Positions 41,310 to 51,959 of a DNA stretch of 64,000 nucleotides are shown here, piece after piece. Made by a program: the position numbers and the translations under genes. Position 1 is the stretch's first letter. Each line of letters starts with the position of its first letter. The stretch spans positions 729,501-793,500 of the forward strand of contig NZ_LT962687.1 of assembly GCF_900199635.1 (NCBI RefSeq), written 5' to 3'. The notes under the pieces are model-generated. The model was not told where the DNA came from, ran no database searches, and saw only the letters and a list, made by a program, of their open reading frames with translations. Source of the stretch: Anaerotruncus massiliensis (ex Togo et al. 2026) (lineage in GTDB: Bacteria > Bacillota > Clostridia > Oscillospirales > Ruminococcaceae).

Positions 41310-41338
41310 ATTATACGCCCTCACACGCCGAAAATCAA
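41310..41338 (-). promoter_or_regulatory. Promoter of the ElaA-like gene
   Basis: On the minus strand TTGATT and a perfect TATAAT are separated by 17 bases. The -35 overlaps the last codons of the bofA-like gene. Confidence 0.75.
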
Positions 41339-41581
41339 CTTGACGACGAGCAGGGAAATCACGCCGGGCAGGCCGAGCAGCGTGGCGGCGCCGACGGTGA
41401 AGAGGTTGGGGGAGAGGGCGATCCCGGTGAAGGCCCCGGACCAGCAGACGGCAAGGAGGGCGGCGTTGCCGGTGAGGGCGGAGAAGCAGAGAGAACGGAG
41501 AAAATGCCGGGAACGCCACAGGGCGGCGAGCATGATCAGGCAGACGGCGCCCGCGGCGGCGGTCAGGATGGATAGCGCCAT
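41321..41581 (-). CDS. BofA-family pro-sigma-K processing inhibitor-like membrane protein
   Basis: The 86-residue protein has three hydrophobic segments and the BofA C-terminal signature NLFTVGAATLLGLPGVISLLVVKLIFG. In Bacillus, BofA sits in the outer forespore membrane with SpoIVFA and inhibits the SpoIVFB protease until sigma-K is needed. GGAGGTG lies 5 bases before the ATG at 41581. Two CATATCC boxes 20 bases apart upstream resemble a sigma-E promoter, as for bofA. Many Clostridia have BofA-like proteins without SpoIVFA, so the exact target is open. Confidence 0.85.
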   Translation of the reverse strand: MALSILTAAAGAVCLIMLAALWRSRHFLRSLCFSALTGNAALLAVCWSGAFTGIALSPNLFTVGAATLLGLPGVISLLVVKLIFGV

Positions 41582-41615
41582 ATTTTTCACCTCCGGGCTT
41601 TTGGATTCCATTACA

Positions 41616-41645
41616 GGATATGTCCGCGCGCCGGAGGATATGTCC
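41616..41645 (-). promoter_or_regulatory. Possible sigma-E-type promoter of the bofA-like gene
   Basis: On the minus strand GGACATATCC occurs twice, 20 bases apart. CATATCC boxes at this spacing resemble the -35 (ATAT) and -10 (CATAnnnT) elements of sporulation sigma-E. It could also be a pair of operator half-sites. Confidence 0.45.
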
Positions 41646-41682
41646 AAAAAAAGAGCCCGCAGCACGTGCTGCGGGTTCTTTT
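41646..41682. terminator. Bidirectional terminator between rnpB and bofA
   Basis: AGCCCGCAGCA-CG-TGCTGCGGGTTCT with A residues before and T residues after. It lies directly at the 3' end of the RNase P RNA on the minus strand. Confidence 0.88.
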
Positions 41683-41690
41683 GCGCGTAG

Positions 41691-42050
41691 AGAGGGCGTC
41701 TGTAAGCCGGGTTCTGTCGTGGACAACGATCTTTCTGGGCCGCGCGTCGCCGCGCGGCTCAAGCCGCCTTTCGGGACCCGGCGGGCCGCCGCATCGTCCC
41801 AGCTGGCGTTGCTTCGGATAGGGTTTACATGGCGGCGCGGTTACCCGCGTCCCGGTGAGCTCTTACCTCGCCTTTCCATCCTTACCACCGTCCGCGGGGG
41901 AAGCCCCCGTGATGCGATGGCGGTATCTTTCTGTTGCACTTTCCCTCGGGTCGCCCCGGCCTGCCGTTAGCAGGTATCCCGCCCTGTGAAGCCCGGACTT
42001 TCCTCACGCCCCCGCAAAGCGGGGCCGCGCCGCTGTCCAACGCGCTCTCT
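41691..42050 (-). ncRNA. rnpB: RNase P RNA, bacterial class A
   Basis: On the minus strand the conserved 5' core GAGGAAAGTCCGGGCT is followed by the CAGGG..GGTAACG-type J region (GATACCTGCTAACGGCAGG), GGGAAAGTGCAACAGAAAG, GGTAAGGATGGAAAGG and, at the 3' end, ACAGAACCCGGCTTACAG. These are the universally conserved helices P4 and CR I-V of RNase P RNA. P1 is formed by AGAG...CTCT at the ends. The ~360-base length and layout fit class A, which Clostridia use, in contrast to class B in Bacillus. It processes pre-tRNA 5' ends with RnpA. Ends are accurate to a few bases. Confidence 0.95.
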
Positions 42051-42061
42051 ACACTGGTGTA

Positions 42062-42090
42062 AGTATACGCCAAACGCACGAATCCGTCAA
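42062..42090 (-). promoter_or_regulatory. rnpB promoter
   Basis: On the minus strand TTGACG and TATACT are 17 bases apart, placing the start at the RNA's 5' end near 42050. Confidence 0.85.
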
Positions 42091-42169
42091 CCTTGTCCGT
42101 CAATCCTGCAAAGATCATATAAAAAACGTGAAAACTTTGAAAAAAGACCATTTTTTTGCAACATTCATC

Positions 42170-42198
42170 TTGCATCACTGCAAATGATTCATTATAAT
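42170..42198 (+). promoter_or_regulatory. gdhA promoter
   Basis: TTGCAT and a perfect TATAAT are separated by 17 bases, 80 bases before the gdhA start, within an AT-rich stretch. Confidence 0.85.
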
Positions 42199-42266
42199 AA
42201 AGAATATCTGATAAGCGGCCCGCCGGCGCGGCGGCCCGAACGGGCCGGATGGATGAAATTCGATAA

Positions 42267-43634
<1,368 letters not shown>

Positions 43635-43668
43635 GCGAAACGGGTCCCGCACAGCGGATGAGAAACGA

Positions 43669-43703
43669 TCAGGCTGCCGGAATTCCTTTCCGGCAGCCTG
43701 TTT
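43669..43703 (+). terminator. Intrinsic terminator after gdhA
   Basis: CAGGCTGCCGGA / TCCGGCAGCCTG, a 12-bp stem with a 7-base loop, is followed by TTT. Confidence 0.85.
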
Positions 43704-43751
43704 CCATACCGCCGGAGGTTTGTGGCATCTGACGAAAATAACGGATTTTTT

Positions 43752-43780
43752 TTGACACGGAACCGCTTCCGTGCTATGAT
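43752..43780 (+). promoter_or_regulatory. ilvE promoter
   Basis: A perfect TTGACA and an extended -10 (TG-C-TATGAT) are 17 bases apart, 52 bases before the ATG. Confidence 0.88.
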
Positions 43781-43832
43781 GGAAACCATATAGAAAACCG
43801 TATCACCGGGGAGAAAAAAGGAGTGTTTACCT

Positions 43833-44903
43833 ATGATGGAGATCAAGGTCACGCTGACCGATCATCCGAAGCAGAAGCCCGACGAGAACAACCTCGGCTT
43901 CGGCCATATCTTTACCGACCACATGTTCCTGATGGACTACGACGACGGACAGGGCTGGCACGACCCGCGCGTCGTCCCCTACGGCCCCATCCCGATGGAC
44001 CCGGCCTGCTCCTGCCTGCACTACGCGCAGGAGGTCTTCGAGGGCATGAAGGCCTACCGCACCGCCGACGGCAAGATCCAGTTCTTCCGTCCCGGCCAGA
44101 ACTTCAAGCGCCTGAACACCTCCTGCGAGCGCCTCGTCATCCCGAAAATGGATGAGGAGCTGCTGATGGAGGGCCTCAAGCGGCTCGTCACCATCGAGAA
44201 GGACTGGGTCCCCTCCGCGCCGGACACCTCCCTCTACATCCGCCCCTTCATCGTCGCCACGCAGGCGGTGCTGGGCGTGCATCCGTCCGCGCACTACGTC
44301 TACTGCGTCATCCTCTCACCCTCGGGCGCCTACTACGCGGGCGGCATCGATCCGGTCAAGATCTACGTCGAGACAAAATACGTCCGCGCGGCCTCCCAGG
44401 GCGGCATGGGCGCCTACAAGACGGGCGGCAACTACGCCGCCAGCCTCATCGCGCAGGAGGAGGCCGAGAGGCAGGGCTATTCCCAGGTGCTGTGGCTCGA
44501 CGCGGTCGAGCGCAAATACGTCGAGGAAGTCGGCTCGATGAACGTCTTCTTCAAGATCGACGGCGAGATCGTCACCCCGGAGCTCGACGGCAGCATCCTG
44601 CCCGGCATCACCCGCAAATCGGTCATCCAGCTGCTCCGGTCGTGGGGCATGAACGTCTCCGAGCGCAAGCTCTCGATCGATGAGCTCGAAAGCGCCGCCA
44701 AGGCGGGCAAGCTCGAAGAGGCGTGGGGCACCGGCACCGCCGCCGTCATCTCGCCGATCGGCGAGCTCAAATGCGGCGGCACCGTCACCATCATCAACGA
44801 GGGCAGGATCGGCGAGATCAGCCAGAAGCTCTACGATACGATCACCGACATCCAGTGGGGGCGCATCCCCGATCCCTTCGGGTGGATCACGCCCTGCTGC
44901 TGA
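43833..44903 (+). CDS. ilvE: Branched-chain amino acid aminotransferase
   Basis: The 356-residue fold-type IV PLP enzyme has SCLHYAQEVFEGMKAYRTADGKIQFFRP, FIVATQAVLGVHPS, the PLP-Lys region GAYKTGGNYAASLIAQ, WLDAVERKYVEEVGSMNVFF and GITRKSVIQLLRSWG. It transfers amino groups between glutamate and the branched-chain 2-oxo acids. The longer form (about 356 residues) matches the IlvE subgroup common in Firmicutes. AAGGAG precedes the ATG by 12 bases; an ATG three bases later is an alternative start. An inverted repeat element follows 5 bases after the stop. Confidence 0.95.
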   Translation: MMEIKVTLTDHPKQKPDENNLGFGHIFTDHMFLMDYDDGQGWHDPRVVPYGPIPMDPACSCLHYAQEVFEGMKAYRTADGKIQFFRPGQNFKRLNTSCERLVIPKMDEELLMEGLKRLVTIEKDWVPSAPDTSLYIRPFIVATQAVLGVHPSAHYVYCVILSPSGAYYAGGIDPVKIYVETKYVRAASQGGMGAYKTGGNYAASLIAQEEAERQGYSQVLWLDAVERKYVEEVGSMNVFFKIDGEIVTPELDGSILPGITRKSVIQLLRSWGMNVSERKLSIDELESAAKAGKLEEAWGTGTAAVISPIGELKCGGTVTIINEGRIGEISQKLYDTITDIQWGRIPDPFGWITPCC

Positions 44904-44907
44904 CCTC

Positions 44908-45208
44908 TTGGGTTTGCCGCGCTGCGACGGCCCGCAGGCCTAGTGCCGGAGGCGTGTCCCGCCGACGGCCGCCCGGCGGGGCTATCGCGGGAATTGCCGC
45001 TTTCCAAGCGGCAAGAATTACTTGCGCGTTCCGCCGCGCACCACGGGTTCCTTTTCGGACGGACGAAAAGGAACCAAAAGTCCGCCTAAGGGACTTCCGC
45101 CAGTCCCTTAGGAATCCCCGGGAGTACCTTGCCATAACCCGCAGACTACCGCCGCTCCCCACAGGTACACCAGCTGAGGGCTCAATTCAGGTTGCGGGCG
45201 CTCCCAAT
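44908..45208. repeat. Left long inverted repeat flanking the two-gene insert
   Basis: This 301-base sequence reappears in reverse complement at 45922-46342, nearly identical except for an internal block of about 120-150 bases present only on the right. It contains the hairpin GGTTCCTTTTCGG / CGAAAAGGAACC and several GC stem-loops, and no gene. Confidence 0.85.
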
Positions 45209-45265
45209 GAACGAAAATTTTACTGCGCAACAAGAAGCGGCCACCCATCGGGCGGCCGCTTCTTA

Positions 45266-45523
45266 TTACAGCACGGTGAGGCGCTTGAGCAGGGAAACAC
45301 AGTCGAGATAGCCGCGCCAGTAGGCCCAGCCGACCTCGTAGTTTGCGCGGGTGCGAAGGACCTGGCGGTAATCGTCGAATGTTTCTCCGCCGGGCAGGGC
45401 GGCTTCGAGCTGTTCAACCTGCTCGTCAAGCAGGGAACAGGCTTCGGAATCGTGCAGTGCGTCCCGCTGTTCGGTGAGACGCCCGTGGAGGTAGCTTTCA
45501 AAGTCGTCATGGGTGACGGTCAT
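45266..45523 (-). CDS. Small protein of unknown function (85 aa)
   Basis: The frame from ATG 45523 (MTVTHDDFESYLHGRLTEQRDALHDSEA) has AAAGGGG upstream. The product is acidic, mainly helical in appearance and ends ANYEVGWAYWRGYLDCVSLLKRLTVL, resembling small phage- or plasmid-borne helical proteins, but I cannot name a family. It lies downstream of the RHH gene on the same strand, 140 bases away, inside the inverted-repeat-bounded segment. A GC hairpin (45226-45252) follows as probable terminator. Codon use is less GC-biased than flanking genes, which fits acquired DNA. Confidence 0.65.
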   Translation of the reverse strand: MTVTHDDFESYLHGRLTEQRDALHDSEACSLLDEQVEQLEAALPGGETFDDYRQVLRTRANYEVGWAYWRGYLDCVSLLKRLTVL

Positions 45524-45663
45524 GGACGGCCCCTTTCTGTCATTGCCGCACAGGTACTTGCAGAAATCATGCGCACATGGTAAAATATTTGTGCGTGAGG
45601 TCCGCAAGGTCCTGTGCGTGGGTCGGAAACGGCGGGCTTCTTGTTGGGGGATCGCCGTTTCCT

Positions 45664-45816
45664 TCACTTTTCCTTGAGGCTTTTGATGCCGTCCCGGATC
45701 GCTTCCGGCTGGGTTTTCTGATGTCGCGTACAGTAATCAAGGAGGATTTTGAAGTCCTCGTCGTTGATACGCGCTCCAACCTTATGCGGTTTCGGATCGG
45801 TCGTCGGCCGCCCCAT
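45664..45816 (-). CDS. Ribbon-helix-helix (CopG-like) transcriptional repressor, 50 aa
   Basis: The core MGRPTTDPKPHKVGARINDEDFKILLDYCTRHQKTQPEAIRDGIKSL has the RHH pattern: a short beta strand (KVGARI) then two helices with the conserved turn. It should bind DNA as a dimer. Its promoter is embedded in a 20-bp-arm inverted repeat, which points to autorepression. Start choice is uncertain: a perfect AAAGGAGGTGA lies 21 bases before ATG 45816; an AGGTG-ACG-CACCT hairpin between them could shorten the distance, or translation may start at an upstream in-frame CTG or GTG. No toxin partner is evident; the 85-residue gene downstream is the only candidate. Confidence 0.75.
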   Translation of the reverse strand: MGRPTTDPKPHKVGARINDEDFKILLDYCTRHQKTQPEAIRDGIKSLKEK

Positions 45817-45844
45817 TTTTGCGGCGGTCAGGTGCGTCACCTCC

Positions 45845-45896
45845 TTTGACTTTTGACCCCAAAACAATTATAAGATTTTTGGGGTCAAAAGTCAAG
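45845..45896 (-). promoter_or_regulatory. RHH-gene promoter within a 20-bp-arm inverted repeat (operator)
   Basis: Arms at 45845-45864 and 45877-45896 match at 19 of 20 positions when one is inverted (TTGACTTTTGACCCCAAAA). On the minus strand TTGACT and TATAAT are 17 bases apart, the -35 within one arm and the -10 in the 12-base centre. Binding by the RHH protein would block RNA polymerase. The locus is strikingly AT-rich. Confidence 0.8.
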
Positions 45897-45921
45897 AACT
45901 TTTTGCGAGCCGGGCTGTTCC

Positions 45922-46342
45922 ATTGTTGGGAGCATCCGCAACCTGAATTGAGCCCTCAGCTAGTGCACCTGCGGGGAGCGGCGGCAGTTCGCGGGTTATG
46001 GAAAGGTACTCCCGGAGATACCGCTTAGAGTTCCGGCCCGCAGGGCCGGGTCCGCGTAGCGGACTCAAGCCGGGGTCGCGGGGCGGAGCGCCCGCGAGCG
46101 GCCGTCGCGCGTAGCGCGCTCCGGGCGCAGCCCGGGCAGGCCGCCCAAGGTGGAGGGTTCTTAGGCGGACTTTTGGTTCCTTTTCGTCCGTCCGAAAAGG
46201 AACCCGTGGCGCGCGGCGGAACGCGCTCGTGATTCTTGCCGCTTGGAAAGCGGCAATTCCCGTCTACGCCCCGCCGGGCGGCCGTCGGCGGGACACGCCT
46301 CCGGCACTAGGCCTGCGGGCCGTCGCAGCGCGGCAAACCCAA
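45922..46342. repeat. Right long inverted repeat flanking the two-gene insert
   Basis: Reverse complement of 44908-45208 with an extra internal block (about 46020-46165) that matches 39700-39791. Hairpins include GGTTCCTTTTCGTCC / GGACGAAAAGGAACC and GCCGCTTGGAAAGCGGC. No gene is present from 45897 to 46465. Confidence 0.85.
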
Positions 46343-46450
46343 AACCGCCGCCGGTCGGCCACCGGCAGCTGCGCCGCTAGATGAGCGGCAAACCCAAAAC
46401 CGCCGCCGGTCGGCCACCGGCAACTATGCCGCTCCCCGAGCGGCAAACCC
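46331..46450 (+). repeat. Tandem ~56-base units, two to three copies
   Basis: GCGGCAAACCCAAAACCGCC starts near-identical units at 46332 and 46388, each with GGTCGGCCACCGG and a GCCGCT...AGCGGC hairpin; a third partial unit abuts the yigZ gene at 46430. The same family is found at 51960-52110 and, inverted, near 39090. Confidence 0.75.
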
Positions 46451-46465
46451 GAGAGGAGCCCTCCA

Positions 46466-47092
46466 GTGGACGAATACACGACGATAAAGGCTTTTGCGAG
46501 CGACGAATTCACCGAGCGGCGCTCCCGTTTTATCGGGCATGTGAAGCCGGCGGCGAGCGAGGCGGAGGCGGCGGCCTTCATCGCGGAGTGCCGCGACAAA
46601 TACTGGGACGCAAGCCACAACGTCTACGCCTACATCCTGCGCGACGGCCAAACCCGCCGCTACTCGGACGACGGGGAGCCGCAGGGGACGGGGGGCGTGC
46701 CGGTGCTCGAGGTGCTCCAGCGGGAGGGGCTGACCGATCTGGTCTGCGTGGTGACGCGCTATTTCGGCGGGGTCCTGCTCGGCGCGGGCGGGCTGGTGCG
46801 GGCCTACTCCCACGGCGCGAAGCTCGCGGTCGACGCGGCGGAGCGGATGACGATGAGCGAGTGCACCGAGCTGGCGCTCGAATTCGGCTACGACCTCTAC
46901 GGGAAGATCTCCTACCTGCTGCCGCAGTTTCACGCGCAGACGACGTTTTCCGACTTTGGGGCGGTCGTGCGGCTGCAGGTGCTGGTGAAGGACTGCTTTG
47001 TCCCGTCCTTTGAAAAGGCGCTGGCGGAGGGCACCTCCGCGCTGGTGACGCCGCGGGCGGTCGACCGCCGGTACGCCTGCATCCCCGAATGA
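46466..47092 (+). CDS. YigZ/IMPACT family protein (UPF0029)
   Basis: The 208-residue protein begins at GTG 46466 with GAGGAG upstream. It has FTERRSRFIGHVKPAASEAEAAAFI, DASHNVYAYILRDGQTRRYSDDGEPQGTGGVPVLEVL and VVTRYFGGVLLGAGGLVRAYSHGAKLAVD, the YigZ signature, and a C-terminal ferredoxin-like domain. Relatives bind nucleic acid or ribosomes and in eukaryotes regulate GCN2; the bacterial role is not settled. A repeat array precedes it, so its promoter is not evident. Confidence 0.92.
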   Translation: MDEYTTIKAFASDEFTERRSRFIGHVKPAASEAEAAAFIAECRDKYWDASHNVYAYILRDGQTRRYSDDGEPQGTGGVPVLEVLQREGLTDLVCVVTRYFGGVLLGAGGLVRAYSHGAKLAVDAAERMTMSECTELALEFGYDLYGKISYLLPQFHAQTTFSDFGAVVRLQVLVKDCFVPSFEKALAEGTSALVTPRAVDRRYACIPE

Positions 47093-47111
47093 ATCCTGTC
47101 GAACGGTGGAA

Positions 47112-47160
47112 CATCCTGCCTTTTGCAAGAAATTTCTGCATCAGGCAGGAATTTTTTTAT
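47112..47160 (+). terminator. Terminator after yigZ
   Basis: CCTGCC ... GGCAGG encloses GCAAGAAATTTCTGC and runs into a seven-T tract. The stem is imperfect but the T tract is strong. Confidence 0.65.
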
Positions 47161-47174
47161 CTGCGGAGTATAAT
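47153..47174 (+). promoter_or_regulatory. Promoter region of dgt-dnaG-rpoD, motif shared with mraZ
   Basis: A perfect TATAAT at 47169-47174 is preceded by TTTTTATCTGCGG-AG. The mraZ promoter has TTTTTATCTGCGG-CAAG before its TATAAT. No good -35 is visible here (CAGGAA at the 17-base position). Confidence 0.55.
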
Positions 47175-47232
47175 ATAGTAGAACAAACTGCAAACCGGCA
47201 TGGAAAGCCGCTTGACGGGAGGGAGGCACCGC

Positions 47233-48246
47233 ATGACGATCCGCGAGCAGACGCAGGAAATCCAGGCGCGCACCCTGTCAAAATACGCCAGCCTCTCCCA
47301 AAACTCGCTCGGACGCGAACGCCCGGTCGAGGACTGCCCGCTGCGCACGCCCTACGCGCGCGACCGCGACCGGATCCTCCACTGCAAGTCGTTCCGCCGG
47401 CTGATGCATAAGACGCAGGTATTTCTCTCCCCGGAGGGGGACCACTACCGCACCCGGCTGACCCATACGCTGGAGGTGAGCCAGATCGCGCGGACGATCG
47501 CCGTCGCGCTGCGCCTCAACGAGGAGCTCACCGAGGCGATCGCGCTCGGCCACGACCTCGGGCACACGCCGTTCGGACATGCCGGGGAGCGCGCGCTCGC
47601 ACAGGTCTGTCCGCACGGGTTTTCCCACGCGCAGCAGAGCGTGCGGGTCGTCGAGCGGATCGAAAACGACGGCGCTGGCCTCAACCTCACCTGGGAGGTT
47701 CGCAACGGCATCGGCTGCCACTCCTACTCCAACCCCTCCCCGGAGGGCCGGGCAAGGACGCTCGAGGGACGCGCCGTCTATTTCGCGGACAAGATCGCCT
47801 ACCTCAACCACGACCTCGAGGACGCGCTGCGCGCGAAGGTGCTGACGCAGGACGACATCCCTTGGACGATCAAATACGCGCTCGGGCGCACCAAATCCCA
47901 GCGGATCACCGCCCTCATCACCTCGCTGGTGGAAAACAGCGGCGAGGACGTCGGGATGGACAAAGCGACCGCCGAAGCGTTCGCCCAGTTCAACTCGTTT
48001 ATGTATGAAGCGGTCTACCTCAACCCCGTGGCGAAGGGGGAGGAGGGCAAGGCGGAGGAGGTCGTCAAGAGCCTCTACCGCCACTTCGCGGAGCACCCGC
48101 AGGAGCTGCCCGACGAATACCAGGCGATCTATGAGCGGGAGGACGCCGCGCGCGCCGCCTGTGATTACATATCGGGCATGTCCGACCGCTACGCGGTCGC
48201 GACCTACGAACGGCTGTTCGTCCCGCGCCCGTGGGAAATCTATTGA
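47233..48246 (+). CDS. dGTPase-like HD domain deoxynucleoside triphosphate triphosphohydrolase
   Basis: The 337-residue protein has RRLMHKTQVFLSPEGDHYRTRLTHTLEVSQIARTIA and AIALGHDLGHTPFGHAGERAL, the H...HD...D metal site of dGTPases, then GRAVYFADKIAYLNHDLEDAL. It cleaves dNTPs to nucleoside and triphosphate. ATG 47233 follows GGGAGGGAGG. In Clostridia this gene commonly precedes dnaG, as here with a 31-base gap, linking dNTP control to replication. Confidence 0.92.
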   Translation: MTIREQTQEIQARTLSKYASLSQNSLGRERPVEDCPLRTPYARDRDRILHCKSFRRLMHKTQVFLSPEGDHYRTRLTHTLEVSQIARTIAVALRLNEELTEAIALGHDLGHTPFGHAGERALAQVCPHGFSHAQQSVRVVERIENDGAGLNLTWEVRNGIGCHSYSNPSPEGRARTLEGRAVYFADKIAYLNHDLEDALRAKVLTQDDIPWTIKYALGRTKSQRITALITSLVENSGEDVGMDKATAEAFAQFNSFMYEAVYLNPVAKGEEGKAEEVVKSLYRHFAEHPQELPDEYQAIYEREDAARAACDYISGMSDRYAVATYERLFVPRPWEIY

Positions 48247-48277
48247 TTGGAACAATCCGGAAAGGAGGCGGCCGCCG

Positions 48278-50044
48278 ATGATTTCAGAACTTTTCCTGCA
48301 GGAACTCAAAAGCTACAGCGACATCGAACAGGTCGTCTCCTCCTATGTGCACCTCAAGCGGCGGGGGCGGGTGGCCACCGGGCTCTGCCCCTTCCACTCG
48401 GAAAAGACCCCCTCCTTCACCGTCTACCCCGACAACCAGAGCTTCTACTGCTTCGGCTGCGGCGCGGGGGGCGATGTGATCACCTTCATCCGCCGCATCG
48501 AAAACCTCGAGTATGTGGAGGCGGTGCGCTTTCTGGCCCAGCGCGCGGGCATGGCGATGCCGGAGGACACGCGGGACGACGGCATGGCGCGCCTCAAGGC
48601 CCGCGTGCTGGAACTCAACCGCACCCTCGCGCGGTTCTACCACAGCTGCCTGCGGGGCCCGCAGGGCAAGCCGGGGCTCGACTACCTGCACGGGCGGGGG
48701 CTCACCAACCAGACGATCATCCGGTTCGGCCTCGGCTACGCGCCCGACAGCTGGGATACCGCCTGCAAATACCTGCGCTCCAGGGGCTTTACCGACGACG
48801 AGATGGTTTCCGCCGCCGTGGCGGCCCGGGGGAAGAGCGGCGGCCTCTACGACAGCTTCCGCAACCGGGCGATCTTCCCGATCATCGACCTGCGGGGCAA
48901 TGTCGTCGGCTTCGGCGGGCGGGTCATGGGGGACGCGAAGGGACCCAAATACCTCAACTCGTCCGACACGCCCGTCTTTAAAAAGAGCCGCAACCTCTTC
49001 GCGCTCAACTTTGCAAAGGCCTCCAAGCGGGAAGGGCTCATCCTCTGCGAGGGATATATGGACGTGATCGCGATGCACCAGGCGGGGTTCGACAACGCCG
49101 TCGCGACGCTGGGCACCGCGCTCACCTCCGAGCAGTCGCGGCTGATCGCGCAGTATGCCCAGGGCGTCACCCTTTCCTACGACTCGGACGGCGCGGGACA
49201 GGCCGCGACCCGGCGGGCGGTCGGCCTGCTCGGGGAGGTCGGCGTGAAGATCAAGGTGCTCTCCATCACGGGGGCGAAGGACCCCGACGAATACATCAAG
49301 AAATTCGGCGCCGAGCGGTTTTCGCTGCTGCTTGAAGGCGCGTCGAACGCCACCGAGTTCGAGATCGCCAAGCTCAGGCAGAAATACGACTGCGACACCG
49401 CCGACGGCAAGGTCGCCTTTCTGCGGGAGTTCGTCGCGCTGATGGCGGGGATTCCCAACGCGGTCGAGCGGGACGTCTACCTCTCCAAGGTGGCCTCCGA
49501 GCTGGAGGTGGCCAAGGAGGCGGTCGAGACGCAGCTCAAGTTCGAGCAGAAGCGCGCGTCCAAGCGCCGCAAGCGGGACGCCTCCGAGCTCAAGGTCTAC
49601 AGCGAGGTCAAGGCGCCCAGCCAGCGGCAGGATTTCCAGCGGGCGCGCAACATCAAGTTCGCGCTGGCGGAGGACAAGCTGCTCGGCATCCTCATGAAGA
49701 ATCCGGATTATTACGCGCATGCCGCGTCCCGGATTACGCTGGAAGACTTTGTCACCGACCGCAACCGGGAGCTGGCAAAGGTGATCTTCGAGCGGCTGGC
49801 GGCGGGGCAGTCGGTGGAGCTCAGCCTGCTGTCGGCGCAGCTTACGGTCGACCAGATGGGCGTTGCGTCCGAGCTGGTCAACGCCGTATCGGGCATGATG
49901 TTCGGCGTGGAGGATGTCGACAGTTATATCGACACCATCCTCAGCCATAAAAATATCAAGTCGCAGGACGAGGTCGCGGCAATGACGGATGACGACCTGA
50001 AGGCGTACATAGCCTCGTTAGCGTCCAAGAAGAAGTCAAACTGA
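48278..50044 (+). CDS. dnaG: DNA primase DnaG
   Basis: The 588-residue protein has the zinc-binding domain [34 protein letters not shown], the RNA polymerase domain with [23 protein letters not shown] and the [32 protein letters not shown] / [15 protein letters not shown], and a C-terminal helicase-binding domain (residues about 430-588). It makes RNA primers for replication. AAAGGAGG precedes the ATG. rpoD follows after 19 bases, the classic macromolecular synthesis operon. Confidence 0.96.
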   Translation: MISELFLQELKSYSDIEQVVSSYVHLKRRGRVATGLCPFHSEKTPSFTVYPDNQSFYCFGCGAGGDVITFIRRIENLEYVEAVRFLAQRAGMAMPEDTRDDGMARLKARVLELNRTLARFYHSCLRGPQGKPGLDYLHGRGLTNQTIIRFGLGYAPDSWDTACKYLRSRGFTDDEMVSAAVAARGKSGGLYDSFRNRAIFPIIDLRGNVVGFGGRVMGDAKGPKYLNSSDTPVFKKSRNLFALNFAKASKREGLILCEGYMDVIAMHQAGFDNAVATLGTALTSEQSRLIAQYAQGVTLSYDSDGAGQAATRRAVGLLGEVGVKIKVLSITGAKDPDEYIKKFGAERFSLLLEGASNATEFEIAKLRQKYDCDTADGKVAFLREFVALMAGIPNAVERDVYLSKVASELEVAKEAVETQLKFEQKRASKRRKRDASELKVYSEVKAPSQRQDFQRARNIKFALAEDKLLGILMKNPDYYAHAASRITLEDFVTDRNRELAKVIFERLAAGQSVELSLLSAQLTVDQMGVASELVNAVSGMMFGVEDVDSYIDTILSHKNIKSQDEVAAMTDDDLKAYIASLASKKKSN

Positions 50045-50063
50045 TTTAGGGGGACATACAGCA

Positions 50064-51148
<1,085 letters not shown>

Positions 51149-51149
<1 letters not shown>

Positions 51150-51178
51150 AGGAACCCTTTTGAAAAAGGTTTCCTTTA
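51149..51178 (+). terminator. Terminator after sigA
   Basis: AAAGGAACCCTTTT-GAAA-AAGGTTTCCTTT forms an imperfect stem. A related hairpin follows the acetyltransferase gene at 53483-53510. Confidence 0.7.
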
Positions 51179-51246
51179 GAATCCTTTCAAAACCTTTGGT
51201 TCAGGCGTCGCGCGGCGTTTTGCCGCGGGCGCGTCCCGTGAGGGAG

Positions 51247-51281
51247 AAGAAGCGGCCGCCCTTCCGGGCGGCCGCTTCTTT
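51247..51281. terminator. Strong hairpin, likely bidirectional terminator
   Basis: AAGAAGCGGCCGCCC-TTCC-GGGCGGCCGCTTCTT is a perfect 15-bp stem. Its ends are A/G-rich and T/C-rich. Confidence 0.7.
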
Positions 51282-51608
51282 GAGCTTCCGGGCCCGTCCC
51301 GGGGATGGTTTTGGGTTTGCCGCGATTCGCCCGGCGAGGCTTTTTTCGTGCCCCTCCGGGGCGCTCCAGATGTGCCGCCTTCGGCGGCGGGGATTGCCGG
51401 GACCCGCCCCGGCGGGCGGGCCGACTTCTTGCGCGCCCAAGAAGTCGGCGGAAGAAGGGCGCTCAAGGGGGGCTCACTTGAAGAAGATGGGGGCGCAAAG
51501 CTCGCCCCCCTTGAGAATCCCCCCGCCGCTCGCGTCCAGCCAGCCGCGGGTAGAAGGCTGGTGCCGCTGCGTCCAACAACGGCTGTCGGAAGGCTCGCCA
51601 AAACCCGC

Positions 51609-51683
51609 GGCGGAAAACAACGCCCGTTCCGGGTGTTCGCGCGCTCTGCGCGCGTGCGCGGCAAAGCCGCGCAGTTTTCCGCC
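51609..51683. repeat. Structured repeat core, copy B (inverted relative to copy A)
   Basis: Reverse complement of 39511-39585 with changes mostly in loops (TAC to TTT in one loop). The outer GGCGGAAAAC stem and all inner stems are preserved. Confidence 0.6.
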
Positions 51684-51959
51684 TCCCCGTGGGCGCTGCG
51701 CGCCACGCAAAAGCGGCCGTGTCTCCCCGAATGCACTTTCGGTACTGCTCCGGAGACTCTCGGGCAGAGGCATTGCGCCCGCGGCGCGGCGGCGGATGGG
51801 ATGCCGTACACCCGTCCGCTCATCCATGGACGGGGCGCCGCCGACTTTGGCCGAAGGCCAACCGGAGGCGGCGCGGGGGTCGCAGGGGCGCAGCCCCTCG
51901 TGCCCTTCTTTGGTTCCTTTCTTGGGCAAGCAAGAAAGGAACTCGCTGTCGGTCGACTA

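Noticed and set aside
45664-45867. RHH gene plus 85-residue gene as a proven toxin-antitoxin pair
   Set aside because: The RHH protein and its operator fit an antitoxin, but the 85-residue product shows no toxin motif, so the call would be unsupported.
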